A DNA stretch of 64,000 bases, from positions 124,001-188,000 of the forward strand of contig NZ_CANMWS010000008.1 of NCBI RefSeq assembly GCF_947501665.1, in the 5' to 3' direction. Positions within the stretch are counted from its first letter, which is position 1. Every line of letters starts with the position of its first letter. Source of the DNA: an uncultured Shewanella sp. (GTDB taxonomy: Bacteria > Pseudomonadota > Gammaproteobacteria > Enterobacterales > Shewanellaceae). Shown here in pieces: positions 18,643 through 27,395 of this stretch. Both the position numbers and the translations under genes were made by a program. The notes below the pieces were generated by a model, which had not been told where the DNA came from, did no database searches, and was given only the letters and a program-made list of their open reading frames with translations.

Positions 18643-19053
18643 TTATTTAATAACATAACCTAAAATAACAAAAGTAATAAAACCTAATATTCCTATATTA
18701 AAAAAAAGAGCCAGCAATCGATAAAGTAAATAATCTTTAGAAAAAATAATTTTGATGCCCTCTTGCCATTGTATGATTTCCGAACGATTAATTGACCACA
18801 AATAACGCATCATAGGGTAACCAAACCAAGTGTAACTAACCAAGCTACCTATAAGCCATGACATATTACTTTCCATTAAAAACCTTGCACGTTCTTTAAA
18901 TTTTTCAGGGGTCTGTTCTATTATTTCTCTCATCATATGCCACTTTTTTTTTCTTAATTTAATACTCAAAAAAAACACAGACACAAAACTCAATAAACAA
19001 CCTATAACAGCTGAAAAACCAGCAATATTTCTTATAACTTCAATATTATTCAA
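18643..19053 (-). CDS. Small membrane protein, putative immunity protein (allele A)
   Basis: 136 residues: an N-terminal transmembrane segment (about 8-30), a basic loop (KLRKKKWHMM), the MSWLIGSLVSYTWFGYPMMR block, and one C-terminal transmembrane segment. The start is a TTG nine bases after a GGAGG ribosome site, overlapping the stop of the toxin gene by eight bases, so the two are translationally coupled. It is roughly half identical to the protein at 17714-18127. Tight pairing with a membrane-active domain and divergence between the two copies are what is expected of a cognate immunity protein. The inner-membrane role is inferred. Confidence 0.65.
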   Translation of the reverse strand: MNNIEVIRNIAGFSAVIGCLLSFVSVFFLSIKLRKKKWHMMREIIEQTPEKFKERARFLMESNMSWLIGSLVSYTWFGYPMMRYLWSINRSEIIQWQEGIKIIFSKDYLLYRLLALFFNIGILGFITFVILGYVIK

Positions 19054-20410
19054 AAATCATTTCCTCCGCCCAGTCTCCAAGGTCATTTGAAATATCACCG
19101 CCATTAAGTCCCCATGCTAAAGTCCCTGCCCCCACAAGGACAATCGAAAGACCACCTGTTACAGGAATTAAACCAATACCGGCACCAATAGCCCAACCAA
19201 CTACTACATTTGTAAACATCGAAACCCCATTTTTAGTTGTCGCACGTTTACAAGCTTCATTAAACTCACTATCTGCTGTACATTGCTCATAAATATCCGC
19301 TGCATTACTATACAAACCAAGTAACGTCACTCCCCAGCCAACCTTACCCAGTTGGCTACTGAACTTCATCGCTTCTTTATACAAGCCGCTCATATTGATG
19401 CCCGCAAGGGATTGAGAGAAGTTCTTGGCTCGATATAGCTGACGTTTATCAATGTTTAAGTAGCGATTGATATTCTTTACCTGAATATTCTTCACATAAC
19501 CTGGCTGGCCAACTTGTGACATCAAGGCTTTCATTTCGCCTTTAAAGCGATTCGCATCCTTACGCCAGTCTTTATAGACTTCATTTGAATACAAAGCCTG
19601 CCCAGACAAGCCTTTGGTGCGCTCCGAGACTTCACGAGAGTATTTTGCAAAACTCTCCATTTTTTGCTGAATTCGATTGCCTTGTACTTGCGCGCCAGCT
19701 ATGACCGCTCCCGTTCCTGCAAGCATGTGCCCCAAATTCCACTCAGTTAGCTCATCACTGCCACTTTCTCCAAGACTCATCTCTAACCCTGACGTCGCCA
19801 TCATCAATATCGCGTTCGTGGCAGATTCATGATGCTCGGCAAACCAAGTGCGCTGCTCTTCATTTAATTTCAGATATTCTGTCATGAGTTCATCGGCTTG
19901 CTCGATAGTATCGGCTTCATCTTCATGGGTGTATTTCCATGGCGACACTATTACTGGCATACCCGGAAGAATTTGACTGAAGCTTTGCTTTAAATGCGGG
20001 TTAGTATTGAGCACATGTTCGATAATTTCAGGTTCTTTTGACAAATAAACTTCTTCAGCGAACTCTTCAACATTGGTGCGCTTATCAGAAAATACCAAAT
20101 ACACATCATCGGTACCTTCACCCGCTGCACTCTCATTGCTTTCATTGGCACTCGTTGCATTAGCACCAGCCGCTGCAGCACCTCTATTCTCACTACTTCC
20201 ACCAGCACCAGTCCCATCATTGCTTTGTGCATTCGCACCACCAGCACCCTCACTCATAGCCCCCTGCGACTGCTCAATCTCCACCGCTTCATATTCAAAC
20301 ACGACCTCGTCGCCTTCGGCTGCTTCCAACGTCGCGGCCTGCTTAATGATTTCACCTGTTTCTGGGCAAATCGCTTCGTCTAATGTGGTTGCTATTAGGG
20401 GCTTTTTCAC
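19046..20410 (-). CDS. Orphan VgrG C-terminal effector with putative membrane-active domain
   Basis: 454 codons from a GTG that corresponds to the Val of the VgrG CKVKKP motif. Residues 1-50 match the post-needle linker of the second VgrG (LDEAICPETGEIIKQAATLE). Residues 50-100 are a Ser/Gly/Asn linker. Residues about 100-160 look LysM-like (VYLVFSDKRTNVEEFAEEV..NPHL..ILPGMPVIVSP). A helical region follows. The last 115 residues contain glycine-zipper hydrophobic segments (AIGAGIGLIPVTGG, IVLVGAGTLAWGL), suggesting a pore-forming tip. The matching VgrG needle lies just upstream in another frame (20352-20831), so this was once an evolved VgrG. Its immunity candidate overlaps its stop. Whether it is still delivered is unknown. 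Confidence 0.65.
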   Translation of the reverse strand: MKKPLIATTLDEAICPETGEIIKQAATLEAAEGDEVVFEYEAVEIEQSQGAMSEGAGGANAQSNDGTGAGGSSENRGAAAAGANATSANESNESAAGEGTDDVYLVFSDKRTNVEEFAEEVYLSKEPEIIEHVLNTNPHLKQSFSQILPGMPVIVSPWKYTHEDEADTIEQADELMTEYLKLNEEQRTWFAEHHESATNAILMMATSGLEMSLGESGSDELTEWNLGHMLAGTGAVIAGAQVQGNRIQQKMESFAKYSREVSERTKGLSGQALYSNEVYKDWRKDANRFKGEMKALMSQVGQPGYVKNIQVKNINRYLNIDKRQLYRAKNFSQSLAGINMSGLYKEAMKFSSQLGKVGWGVTLLGLYSNAADIYEQCTADSEFNEACKRATTKNGVSMFTNVVVGWAIGAGIGLIPVTGGLSIVLVGAGTLAWGLNGGDISNDLGDWAEEMIFE

Positions 20411-21060
20411 TTTGCATCCTGTACCTGAACCCGCTCCGCCTCCCCCAACTTTTATAAAGAGTGAGATTCACTTTCGCGCCAACCAAATGCACGCCTGCGG
20501 GATCGACTTTTAAAAAGCTGCCGCCCGCACTTAAGGTGATCTCACTGCCAGCATCGAGGATCAGCTCTCCTTTGGACTTAAGATGTACCTCACTGCCCAC
20601 TTGCATGAGCTGTTTCTTACTCACTTTTTGATGATGGCTAGCTTTTACCGCTAACATGCTGTCTTTTTGCACTGATAATAAACTGTCTGCTTCCACGGTA
20701 AGATGATCATCATTAGTCACCTGAATAAAACGGTCTTGCGTAATATCCCAATGTTGATTACCTAAAATATGCGAACTCTGATCATTTTCAATTAACTGCT
20801 GCATGTCTTTTTGGGCGTGGAAATACACCACCTCTTCACCGGCTTGATCTTCAACTATTTACTCTTCAAAAGAGGGCTCGTTACTGCCTTCCTCTTTGTA
20901 GCCTCAGGTTTATCATAGATCGCGGTTTGTTAACACAGTTCGCGTTTGGTGATCCCAAATGCATATAATAAGGCCGCCCATATGCTAAAGCTGCACAAGA
21001 GAGTAAAGAGTGCGGCAAGTTAATGGCATTGCGGGTGCATCCCGTGATTATGGGTTGGTA
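20352..21060 (-). pseudogene. Displaced VgrG needle fragment (cassette 2)
   Basis: The minus strand from 20831 to about 20450 encodes the VgrG needle (VYFHAQKDMQQLIENDQSS to VDPAGVHLVGAKVNL). The frame then shifts +1 at a small insertion (TCTTTATAAAAG-type sequence) also found in cassette 1, and the linker continues in the frame of the toxin at 19046-20410. Degraded upstream VgrG sequence runs on to about 21060, where it meets the end of the exported-protein gene at 21105. The N-terminal gp27/gp5 parts are missing. Confidence 0.8.
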
Positions 21061-21104
21061 TTAACAATGCCTGCCTATGTAATTCTTATTCTTCTTAATC
21101 ACAC

Positions 21105-21593
21105 TTATTGGCAAGAAGCAATTTTATCCATTTTATAAAAAAAACCATCATAACTTTCCATTAGCTTATTCTGGCCAATTACTTCATAACGAGTATAAAA
21201 ATTTTTTATATCACTCTTTTCGAAAACTTCTATGTAATGAATAAAATCTCTTTCTGGCATAAATCCGTAAAATACACTATTTTTTGGCGGAACCACTCCC
21301 TCTTCTTTTTCTACTTTTTCTATAACCACTTTGTAAATTGGTGGTTTTATCTGGCTGATAAAATCACTAAAAACAGTCGGGCACAAGATAATTTTATCTC
21401 CAATGTGTTGTTTAGCTTGCTCCACTGTTGTCAGGCCACCTCGATACCTTTGAACATCAACTACCTTGTAATGGCCATAATAATTGTTTATTTCACTCCG
21501 AACATATCCGTTCTTAGCATATGCAATCTCTATTGCTAGCAAAGCCAATAGAATGCAAACGACAACTTTCCCTATTTGATTAATTAAAAACAT
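21105..21593 (-). CDS. Exported or membrane-anchored protein, putative immunity-related
   Basis: 162 residues from the chosen ATG (MFLINQIGKVVVCILLALLAIEIAYA). A TTG-initiated form nine codons longer overlaps the upstream gene. The N-terminus is a signal peptide or anchor. The mature part has no recognised domain and contains two cysteines (in IILCPTVF and at the C-terminus, IASCQ). It follows the putative lysozyme-immunity gene by seven bases. Position and export suggest a periplasmic protein working against a cell-wall enzyme, but its family is unknown to me. Confidence 0.5.
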   Translation of the reverse strand: MFLINQIGKVVVCILLALLAIEIAYAKNGYVRSEINNYYGHYKVVDVQRYRGGLTTVEQAKQHIGDKIILCPTVFSDFISQIKPPIYKVVIEKVEKEEGVVPPKNSVFYGFMPERDFIHYIEVFEKSDIKNFYTRYEVIGQNKLMESYDGFFYKMDKIASCQ

Positions 21594-21600
21594 CAAAGAT

Positions 21601-22089
21601 TCACTGATTATTAATACCAATAATTTTTATTTTAAAGTCATCTTTCTCATGTAACTTAATCGAGCCGATCCAAACCACACCTCTGCCCAACATCACGCCA
21701 TATGAATTTCCTTTGATGTCATTAAAATTTTGATTAGCAACGGCATCTTTCACTTTTTGATTAATGATTTTATCGTAATACAGCAAAAAATCTTTTATTG
21801 TTAATATTTCCAATTGATTATTATTATTCGGATTAATCAGTATGGGATAGCGTACCTTTTCTGCTACTTGCTGCCGACAATTAGCTGCAATATCGGCTTT
21901 CAACTCATCAACAAATTGCTTTAGCTCACTCGCTGAATCTATACCTGAATTGTAGAAATGCTTTTCAGGCACTTGAATCGAAGTATTATCGCTAGTATCA
22001 AGATTAACATCTGAATGTGCATTAACACTTAAACTAAGTAGTAAATATAATGCTACAAAAATATTAACTACTTTATTGATTATTTTCAT
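21601..22089 (-). CDS. Periplasmic protein, putative immunity to the VgrG lysozyme
   Basis: 162 residues with a Sec signal peptide (MKIINKVVNIFVALYLLLSLSVNAHS). The mature part ends with a compact beta-rich segment, GNSYGVMLGRGVVWIGSIKL, resembling the last part of small periplasmic inhibitor-like proteins. Its start overlaps the end of the VgrG-lysozyme gene by 17 bases, so expression is coupled. V. cholerae VgrG3, also a VgrG with a peptidoglycan hydrolase tail, is followed by the periplasmic immunity protein TsiV3. By that analogy this protein should bind and block the lysozyme domain in the periplasm of kin cells. No sequence match to TsiV3 is claimed. Confidence 0.6.
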   Translation of the reverse strand: MKIINKVVNIFVALYLLLSLSVNAHSDVNLDTSDNTSIQVPEKHFYNSGIDSASELKQFVDELKADIAANCRQQVAEKVRYPILINPNNNNQLEILTIKDFLLYYDKIINQKVKDAVANQNFNDIKGNSYGVMLGRGVVWIGSIKLHEKDDFKIKIIGINNQ

Positions 22090-24787
22090 ATATCCCTTCT
22101 TTAAATAATTTTATTTCCGCTTTTCTTCGATTGTCTAACCCTTCACTCAACTCTAGTTCTTTGGTTAATGGGTTTCTTGCTTTATTAATATCGGCAAATT
22201 CAGCAATCGCAGCATCATAATTGCCTTTATCCATTTGCTTTCTCGCATTATATCTCGCAAACCGCCCCGCACCAATATTAAAAATCAATGAGGCTGTAGC
22301 ATCAAATTGTGCTTGATTTAACGGCGCTGACACCAAGCGGAGAATCGCGGCCTCCACGATTTGCACATCTTTTTTAAACAAGGCTAATGCCTGTTCCTTA
22401 GTTATTCCTTGTTCAAACACACCACTTTCTTTTTCTGCTTTCGTTAACTTATGCCCATAACCAATAGTTCCATAACCCGCTAAATCTGGATAAATTGTTA
22501 AATTAGGGCCAGTAGAAGCCTCCCAAGAATGGATGAACTCTTCACCCGCGACACTAATCGTTAATGCTTTTTCTGCAATTGGTTCATCTTCGGCCTCTTC
22601 CACACCTTCATTTTCACTCGCTGCACTGGCTCCTGCCGCTCCAGCTGCACCTCCATTATCACTACTTCCACCAGCACCTTCGCTATTACCATTATTATTA
22701 CTGCCAGCACTTCCACTCATAGCACCCTGCGACTGCTCCAGCTCCACTGCTTCATACTCAAACACGACTTCATCGCTTTCGGCTGCTTCCAAGGTCGCAG
22801 CCTGCTGAATCAGCTCGCCTTCTTCGGGTAGGATGGCGTCATCTAGGCATAATGCAATCTCGGGTTTCTTGACTTTGCATTGACTACCCGATCCGGCTCC
22901 ACCTCCCGAATTGAGGTTCACTTTCGCGCCCACCAAATGCACACCTGCGGGATCCACTTTGAGAAAACTACCACCTGCGCTTAGGGTGATCTCACTGCCT
23001 GCATCGAGCACAAGTTCGCCTTTGGACTTAAGATGTACCTCACTGCCCACTTGCATGAGCTGTTTTTTGCCCACTTTTTGGTAATGATTGGCTTTCACTG
23101 CCAGCATCTTATCTTTACTGATTAAACTGCGGTTATCCGACTCTAAGGTTTGATGATCGCTACCTGTTATTTGAGTGAGACTGTCTTGAGCCACATCCCA
23201 GTGTTGATTAACTAACACATGCTGGCTTTGGTCGTTTTCAATAGCGATGTGCATGTCTCGTTGAGCATGAAAATACACAGCCTCTTCACCTGCTTGATCT
23301 TCAAAATGCAGTTCATTGCTTCCCTCACCTTTGTGCGATTGGGTTTTTAAGACGGTACGGGTTTGATGATCCGGCAGTGCATACGGCGGCAAGTTAATGG
23401 CATTGTGAGTGCGCCCAGTAATAATGGGTTGATCGGGATCCCCTTCCACAAAGGAGACGATAACCTCATGACCAATTCGCGGCACCGACATCATGCCATA
23501 CTGCCCCCCTGTCCAGCCTTGGCTAACACGCACCCAGCAACTTGAGCAATCATCACCGTTACTGTATCTGTCCCAGGGAAATTGTAATTTTACGCGGCCA
23601 AATTCGTCACAAAAAATCTCTTCCCCTTCTGGGCCGACGACAGTGGCCATTTGCGGCCCAGTCACGCGAGGTTTTGGCTGAGGCTTGGCTTGCCAAGCGC
23701 TGCTGGCGGGAATGCTAGTGACTTCGTTATGATAAGTGGTGGGCACAGACGTATTAGCACCCTCGCTGGCCGCTCCTTGAATACCTTGATGCTTTATCTG
23801 CACTAATAGCCAATCTCGATTAAAGGTATCGTCAACATGCTCGGCTAAATCAAATTTATACCCTGCACTGGCCTGCATAATATTACTTTTACCCACCGCC
23901 ACCTTGACATCCCGCCTTAAATAATCCAATCTTGCTTGGGTAAAGACTTGCCCGCTATCATCGTCTTTAAAACGACCGGGGAAATCAAAATGCTCATAGT
24001 GCATTTGCTGCTCATCCAGTTCATCACTTTCACTCTCAAGTAAAAAAGAATACGCTGGGTTTTTAAAGCTGGCGTCTTTTAAACGGGCGATTGCCGGTCT
24101 CACTTGATGAGTCAAGGCAAATTCTCCCATATAAGGCGTGTCAGCTACGCCGCCGCTAAGGGCATTATAAGGAAAAGGAAAACCGATATTGCTGAGCTTT
24201 TGCGTGCTGTCACTGAACACGAGTGTATGGCCTGTTTCAGTGTGCTCAAAATGATAAAACAAGCCCTCTTCACTGGCGAGACGCGTGACAAAATCAAAAT
24301 CGGTTTCACGATATTGCACGCAATATTCTCGCACTCGCTCATCCAATGCCGGATCGCAATTGAACGCCACGTCAGTAATATTCATCTCACTCAACAAAGT
24401 GGAAATAATCGATACGCTGCTTTGCGCTTGAAAGATCCGGCTGTTTTGACGTAATTTGAGCCGAGATAAAGCGGGGACTAACGTTATATAATACAGAGTA
24501 TGGTGATGACCTGTGTCGCCTTTTGAAAAGGCGTTAACGATGCCATGAACTTGCCTTTTAATGTCACCATCGACCGCCCACTGCATTAAACCTGATAAGT
24601 CAACGATGTCATTAGGGTTTAAATCATGAATGGGACTCAAAAGGGTCAAATTAATCTCAAAAGGCGTGGATAATCCCTCTTTAAAATCAAAGTGCACCAA
24701 ATTAAAGGTATCGCTTGGCAAGCCTTCTGATTGAAATTGAAACCTTAACCCTGTGCCTGCCAGTATGCCACTTGCCGATCCCGTCAT
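22073..24787 (-). CDS. vgrG: Evolved VgrG with C-terminal GH24 lysozyme effector domain
   Basis: 904 residues. Residues 1 to about 640 are a full VgrG: gp27-like part, gp5 OB fold (VVGPEGEEIFCDEFGRVKL, WVRVSQGWTGGQYGM) and needle (HLKSKGELVLDAGSEITLS). A CKVKKPE...AATLE linker and a Ser/Gly/Ala-rich spacer follow. From about 745 the protein is a T4/phage-type lysozyme (GH24): FIHSWEAS with the catalytic Glu, then YPDLAGYGTIGYGHKLT carrying the Asp and Thr, and the helical NQAQFDATASLIFNIGAGRF segment. It would puncture and then cut peptidoglycan of target cells, like V. cholerae VgrG3. The following overlapping gene is the likely immunity gene. The same linker and spacer are found in the displaced cassettes. 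Confidence 0.92.
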   Translation of the reverse strand: MTGSASGILAGTGLRFQFQSEGLPSDTFNLVHFDFKEGLSTPFEINLTLLSPIHDLNPNDIVDLSGLMQWAVDGDIKRQVHGIVNAFSKGDTGHHHTLYYITLVPALSRLKLRQNSRIFQAQSSVSIISTLLSEMNITDVAFNCDPALDERVREYCVQYRETDFDFVTRLASEEGLFYHFEHTETGHTLVFSDSTQKLSNIGFPFPYNALSGGVADTPYMGEFALTHQVRPAIARLKDASFKNPAYSFLLESESDELDEQQMHYEHFDFPGRFKDDDSGQVFTQARLDYLRRDVKVAVGKSNIMQASAGYKFDLAEHVDDTFNRDWLLVQIKHQGIQGAASEGANTSVPTTYHNEVTSIPASSAWQAKPQPKPRVTGPQMATVVGPEGEEIFCDEFGRVKLQFPWDRYSNGDDCSSCWVRVSQGWTGGQYGMMSVPRIGHEVIVSFVEGDPDQPIITGRTHNAINLPPYALPDHQTRTVLKTQSHKGEGSNELHFEDQAGEEAVYFHAQRDMHIAIENDQSQHVLVNQHWDVAQDSLTQITGSDHQTLESDNRSLISKDKMLAVKANHYQKVGKKQLMQVGSEVHLKSKGELVLDAGSEITLSAGGSFLKVDPAGVHLVGAKVNLNSGGGAGSGSQCKVKKPEIALCLDDAILPEEGELIQQAATLEAAESDEVVFEYEAVELEQSQGAMSGSAGSNNNGNSEGAGGSSDNGGAAGAAGASAASENEGVEEAEDEPIAEKALTISVAGEEFIHSWEASTGPNLTIYPDLAGYGTIGYGHKLTKAEKESGVFEQGITKEQALALFKKDVQIVEAAILRLVSAPLNQAQFDATASLIFNIGAGRFARYNARKQMDKGNYDAAIAEFADINKARNPLTKELELSEGLDNRRKAEIKLFKEGIYENNQ

Positions 24788-24911
24788 AGTAAAATCCTTT
24801 TTATTTCTGTCCCTAAAACGCGCGCATTGCTAAATTCTCGTCAACTCACTTTTACACTTAACTTAGCAATATACTCGCTTTACCCTTTTCTATTGATTTA
24901 AATAAAAAATA

Positions 24912-24935
24912 AAAGGCTTCATGTTGAAGCCTTTA
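24912..24935 (-). terminator. Rho-independent terminator after hcp (module 2)
   Basis: AAAGGCTTCA / TGAAGCCTTTA stem with a three-base loop, T-rich after it on the minus strand. Same stem as at 7966-7991, between hcp and vgrG. Confidence 0.8.
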
Positions 24936-25004
24936 TTAAATATTGCACTATCGCCCTAACAAACTTGATTAGTGGTAGGGCAAAAATACTATTAATACTG
25001 AGCC

Positions 25005-25523
25005 TTACGCTTCAGTCGGCTTACGCCAGTCATCTGCACCTGATGTACCTGCAGAGGTGTGATCCCAAATGATCTTACGGTAAGCAAGCGACACTTTCAC
25101 CAACTGAGTGAAATCAGCTTGAGTAGGATCTTGACAATGAGGCATATGACAATCGATATCCACAATGGTTGCCCCTTCTAGTGTTGTTGAGAAGAAGTGC
25201 TCTTGTTTACCTTCAATCGATGTACGGTACCAATTAAGTACCACTGAATTTAATTTTTCACCCGTTGATAAGGCATTATACATTAGCGGTACCGCTTTAT
25301 TTAATGCCACAGTGAAAATGAAAGGCTTATGCACACGTTGGCCTGAAGGCTGACCTGATTGAGGATCGGTTGGCACTGTCACAACGTGATTAAATTCTTG
25401 TACTAGCATTTCATCTTCATGACCTTCAACGAAGATATCGCCCACAGAATCAGAGGTGAATGCACCTGCTGTAATATTACCTTGGGTTTGACCTTCGATT
25501 GAGATATAACATGGTGTTGGCAT
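25005..25523 (-). CDS. hcp: Hcp (TssD) T6SS tube protein, copy 2
   Basis: 172 residues, the same protein as copy 1 with about six conservative changes (for example NSVV for NTVV and KIIW for KINW). It is first in the second T6SS module, upstream of the lysozyme VgrG. A sigma-54 promoter and the three-palindrome block precede it with a leader of about 165 bases. Two nearly identical hcp genes allow each auxiliary module to supply its own tube protein. Confidence 0.96.
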   Translation of the reverse strand: MPTPCYISIEGQTQGNITAGAFTSDSVGDIFVEGHEDEMLVQEFNHVVTVPTDPQSGQPSGQRVHKPFIFTVALNKAVPLMYNALSTGEKLNSVVLNWYRTSIEGKQEHFFSTTLEGATIVDIDCHMPHCQDPTQADFTQLVKVSLAYRKIIWDHTSAGTSGADDWRKPTEA

Positions 25524-25697
25524 GATTAATTCCTTTTATTTTTTATAACTGTATTAAATTATTGCGATGATCCCTTGTGCATTGTGTTGTATCGTTTTCA
25601 ACCTATATTCAAGGGATCACATACTATGTTCTGATCGCTAAGAATATGCGCTTCTTATCCATACTCTTATCTCGCAGCGTAATGTTCATATAAGTTA

Positions 25698-25716
25698 AAG
25701 CATTAAGCGTGCCAAG
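25698..25716 (-). promoter_or_regulatory. Sigma-54 (-24/-12) promoter of hcp copy 2
   Basis: The minus strand reads TTGGCACGCTTAATGCTT, with GG-N10-GC spacing as in copy 1. The start of transcription is expected near 25688. Confidence 0.82.
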
Positions 25717-25767
25717 TTTTAAGTTGTTGTTTTTAATTGGCATTTATTTTGGCTGTTATTTTTTCAG

Positions 25768-25820
25768 GCAATAAGTTGCCTGAATTGAGCAATATATTGC
25801 CCAGCTGAGCAATAAGTTGC
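25768..25820 (-). promoter_or_regulatory. Three GCAA-N4-TTGC palindromes upstream of hcp copy 2
   Basis: GCAAtaagTTGC (25768-25779), GCAAtataTTGC (25789-25800) and GCAAtaagTTGC (25809-25820), spaced 21 and 20 bases. The first lies 68 bases upstream of the -12 GC, exactly as at hcp copy 1, while the sequence between is not conserved. Putative enhancer sites of a sigma-54 activator. Confidence 0.75.
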
Positions 25821-25855
25821 CCATATTTTTTAACCTATTAAATAAAAAATGCCAT

Positions 25856-25886
25856 AAAAAAGCCCATTAAACATAATGGGCTTTTT
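25856..25886 (-). terminator. Terminator after pepB
   Basis: AAAAAGCCCATTA / TAATGGGCTTTTT stem with a four-base loop. Symmetric, so it could work in both directions. Confidence 0.8.
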
Positions 25887-25902
25887 CAAGTCTCGTTTAT
25901 TT

Positions 25903-27198
25903 TTAGCTTGTGCTCGTCTCAGGCTTTTGCAAAATATTTGCTATGGTTAATACCCCATGGGCCGTTGCACCCGCAGCCCATAAACTGTCACCAGAATCCG
26001 AAAATGCTGACGCTAAATCCATGTGTAACCAGTTTATTTCTGGATTAACAAAGCGCGATAAGAAACCTGCGGCATTGGATGCACCGCCCGCGCCGCCCCC
26101 TTTCATCGCACGGCTATTGGCAGTATCAGCATAAGCTGATGGGCACATATCTCGATGCCAAGGATCCAGGGGTAATGGCCACACACGTTCACCCACTTGG
26201 GCCGCTTTTTCTTGCGCTAAACCTAATACCTCTGTCTGGGGTGAAAAAATAGCATTGTAATTCGTGCCTAACGCCATGACTGCAGCGCCCGTTAACGTTG
26301 CCGCATCAATAATTAAATCGGCGCCAGTTTCACTGGCCGCTTGCAAGCCATCGGCTAGTACTAAACGCCCTTCGGCGTCGGTATTGACCACTTCAACGGT
26401 AACACCATTTTTATAAGTTAAAATATCACCTAACTTATAAGCATGTCCGCTGATTAAGTTTTCAGCGCAGCATAAAAATAATTTCACCCGTTTATTTAAG
26501 CCTGATTGAATCGCTAACCCCAATGCAGCACTGACTGTCGCCGCCCCGCCCATGTCACACTTCATGCCTAACATGCCTTCAGAGCTTTTAATGCTGTAAC
26601 CACCAGAATCAAAAGTGATCCCTTTACCGACTAATGCCACAGACACAGGCGCATCATCGCCTAATGGATTGAAATCCAGTTCAAGTAATGCAGGCGGACG
26701 CTCACTGCCTCGGCCTACAGCATGAATACCGTGCCATTGCTCAGCAAGTAATGCCTCGCCTTCAATAATGCGATAAGACACCTTATCACCACCGATTTTG
26801 GCCAACCAAGTCGCCGCTTGCTCGGCTAAAATAACGGGCGATAAATTTTCAGGTGTCGCATTAACCAATTGACGAGCAAAGAAGCTTGCTTCTAATCTAT
26901 GGGTCAATGTATTACGCACCGTTTCATCCCCATGCCAATGGATATCAGCCTTAGCACGCGCAGTAGCAAAACCTTGGGCAAAAGACCACTGACTGTCAAG
27001 ATCCCACTCACCACCGAGTAACTCAACCGCTGTCACACCTTGAGTGCGTAATTTACGCGCCGCTTGCTGAATTTGACGTAATCTATCCCCTTTTCTTAAG
27101 TGCACATAAGCGTGATCATTTTGAAAACTCACTGTCGCTTGCCCCCAATGGGCAGGCGCAGCTTCATGGGTTAATTTCACTGTCATTGTATTTTGCAT
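25903..27198 (-). CDS. pepB: Peptidase B (M17 leucyl aminopeptidase family)
   Basis: 431 residues, close to the E. coli PepB length. M17 metal ligands and catalytic residues are visible: VGKGITFDSGGYS, MKCDMGGA and the signature NTDAEGRLVLADGL. PepB forms hexamers in the cytoplasm and removes N-terminal residues from peptides using two divalent metals. The N-terminal part is the short PepB type rather than the longer PepA type. It is a monocistronic gene with its own terminator, bordering the T6SS module on one side and divergent from sfsA on the other. Confidence 0.9.
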   Translation of the reverse strand: MQNTMTVKLTHEAAPAHWGQATVSFQNDHAYVHLRKGDRLRQIQQAARKLRTQGVTAVELLGGEWDLDSQWSFAQGFATARAKADIHWHGDETVRNTLTHRLEASFFARQLVNATPENLSPVILAEQAATWLAKIGGDKVSYRIIEGEALLAEQWHGIHAVGRGSERPPALLELDFNPLGDDAPVSVALVGKGITFDSGGYSIKSSEGMLGMKCDMGGAATVSAALGLAIQSGLNKRVKLFLCCAENLISGHAYKLGDILTYKNGVTVEVVNTDAEGRLVLADGLQAASETGADLIIDAATLTGAAVMALGTNYNAIFSPQTEVLGLAQEKAAQVGERVWPLPLDPWHRDMCPSAYADTANSRAMKGGGAGGASNAAGFLSRFVNPEINWLHMDLASAFSDSGDSLWAAGATAHGVLTIANILQKPETSTS

Positions 27199-27395
27199 TT
27201 TGACTCCTGTGATACTCTCTTTATATACCCTTAAAACCGTTAGCGCGTGTTTATGGGATAAACGTTATGAAAATGTATATTTTATAATGCAAATAGTTTA
27301 CTTGATTAGTCCTCTTAAGCACACTGTTTAGACCTTATTTTCAATCCGTAATCTTGCTATGCTGTCGCCACCCTTCTTTATATAACGCCCATACA

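Noticed and set aside
27354-27395. Longer start of sfsA
   Set aside because: The 14 extra codons are not conserved, and the ATG at 27396 gives the usual family length.
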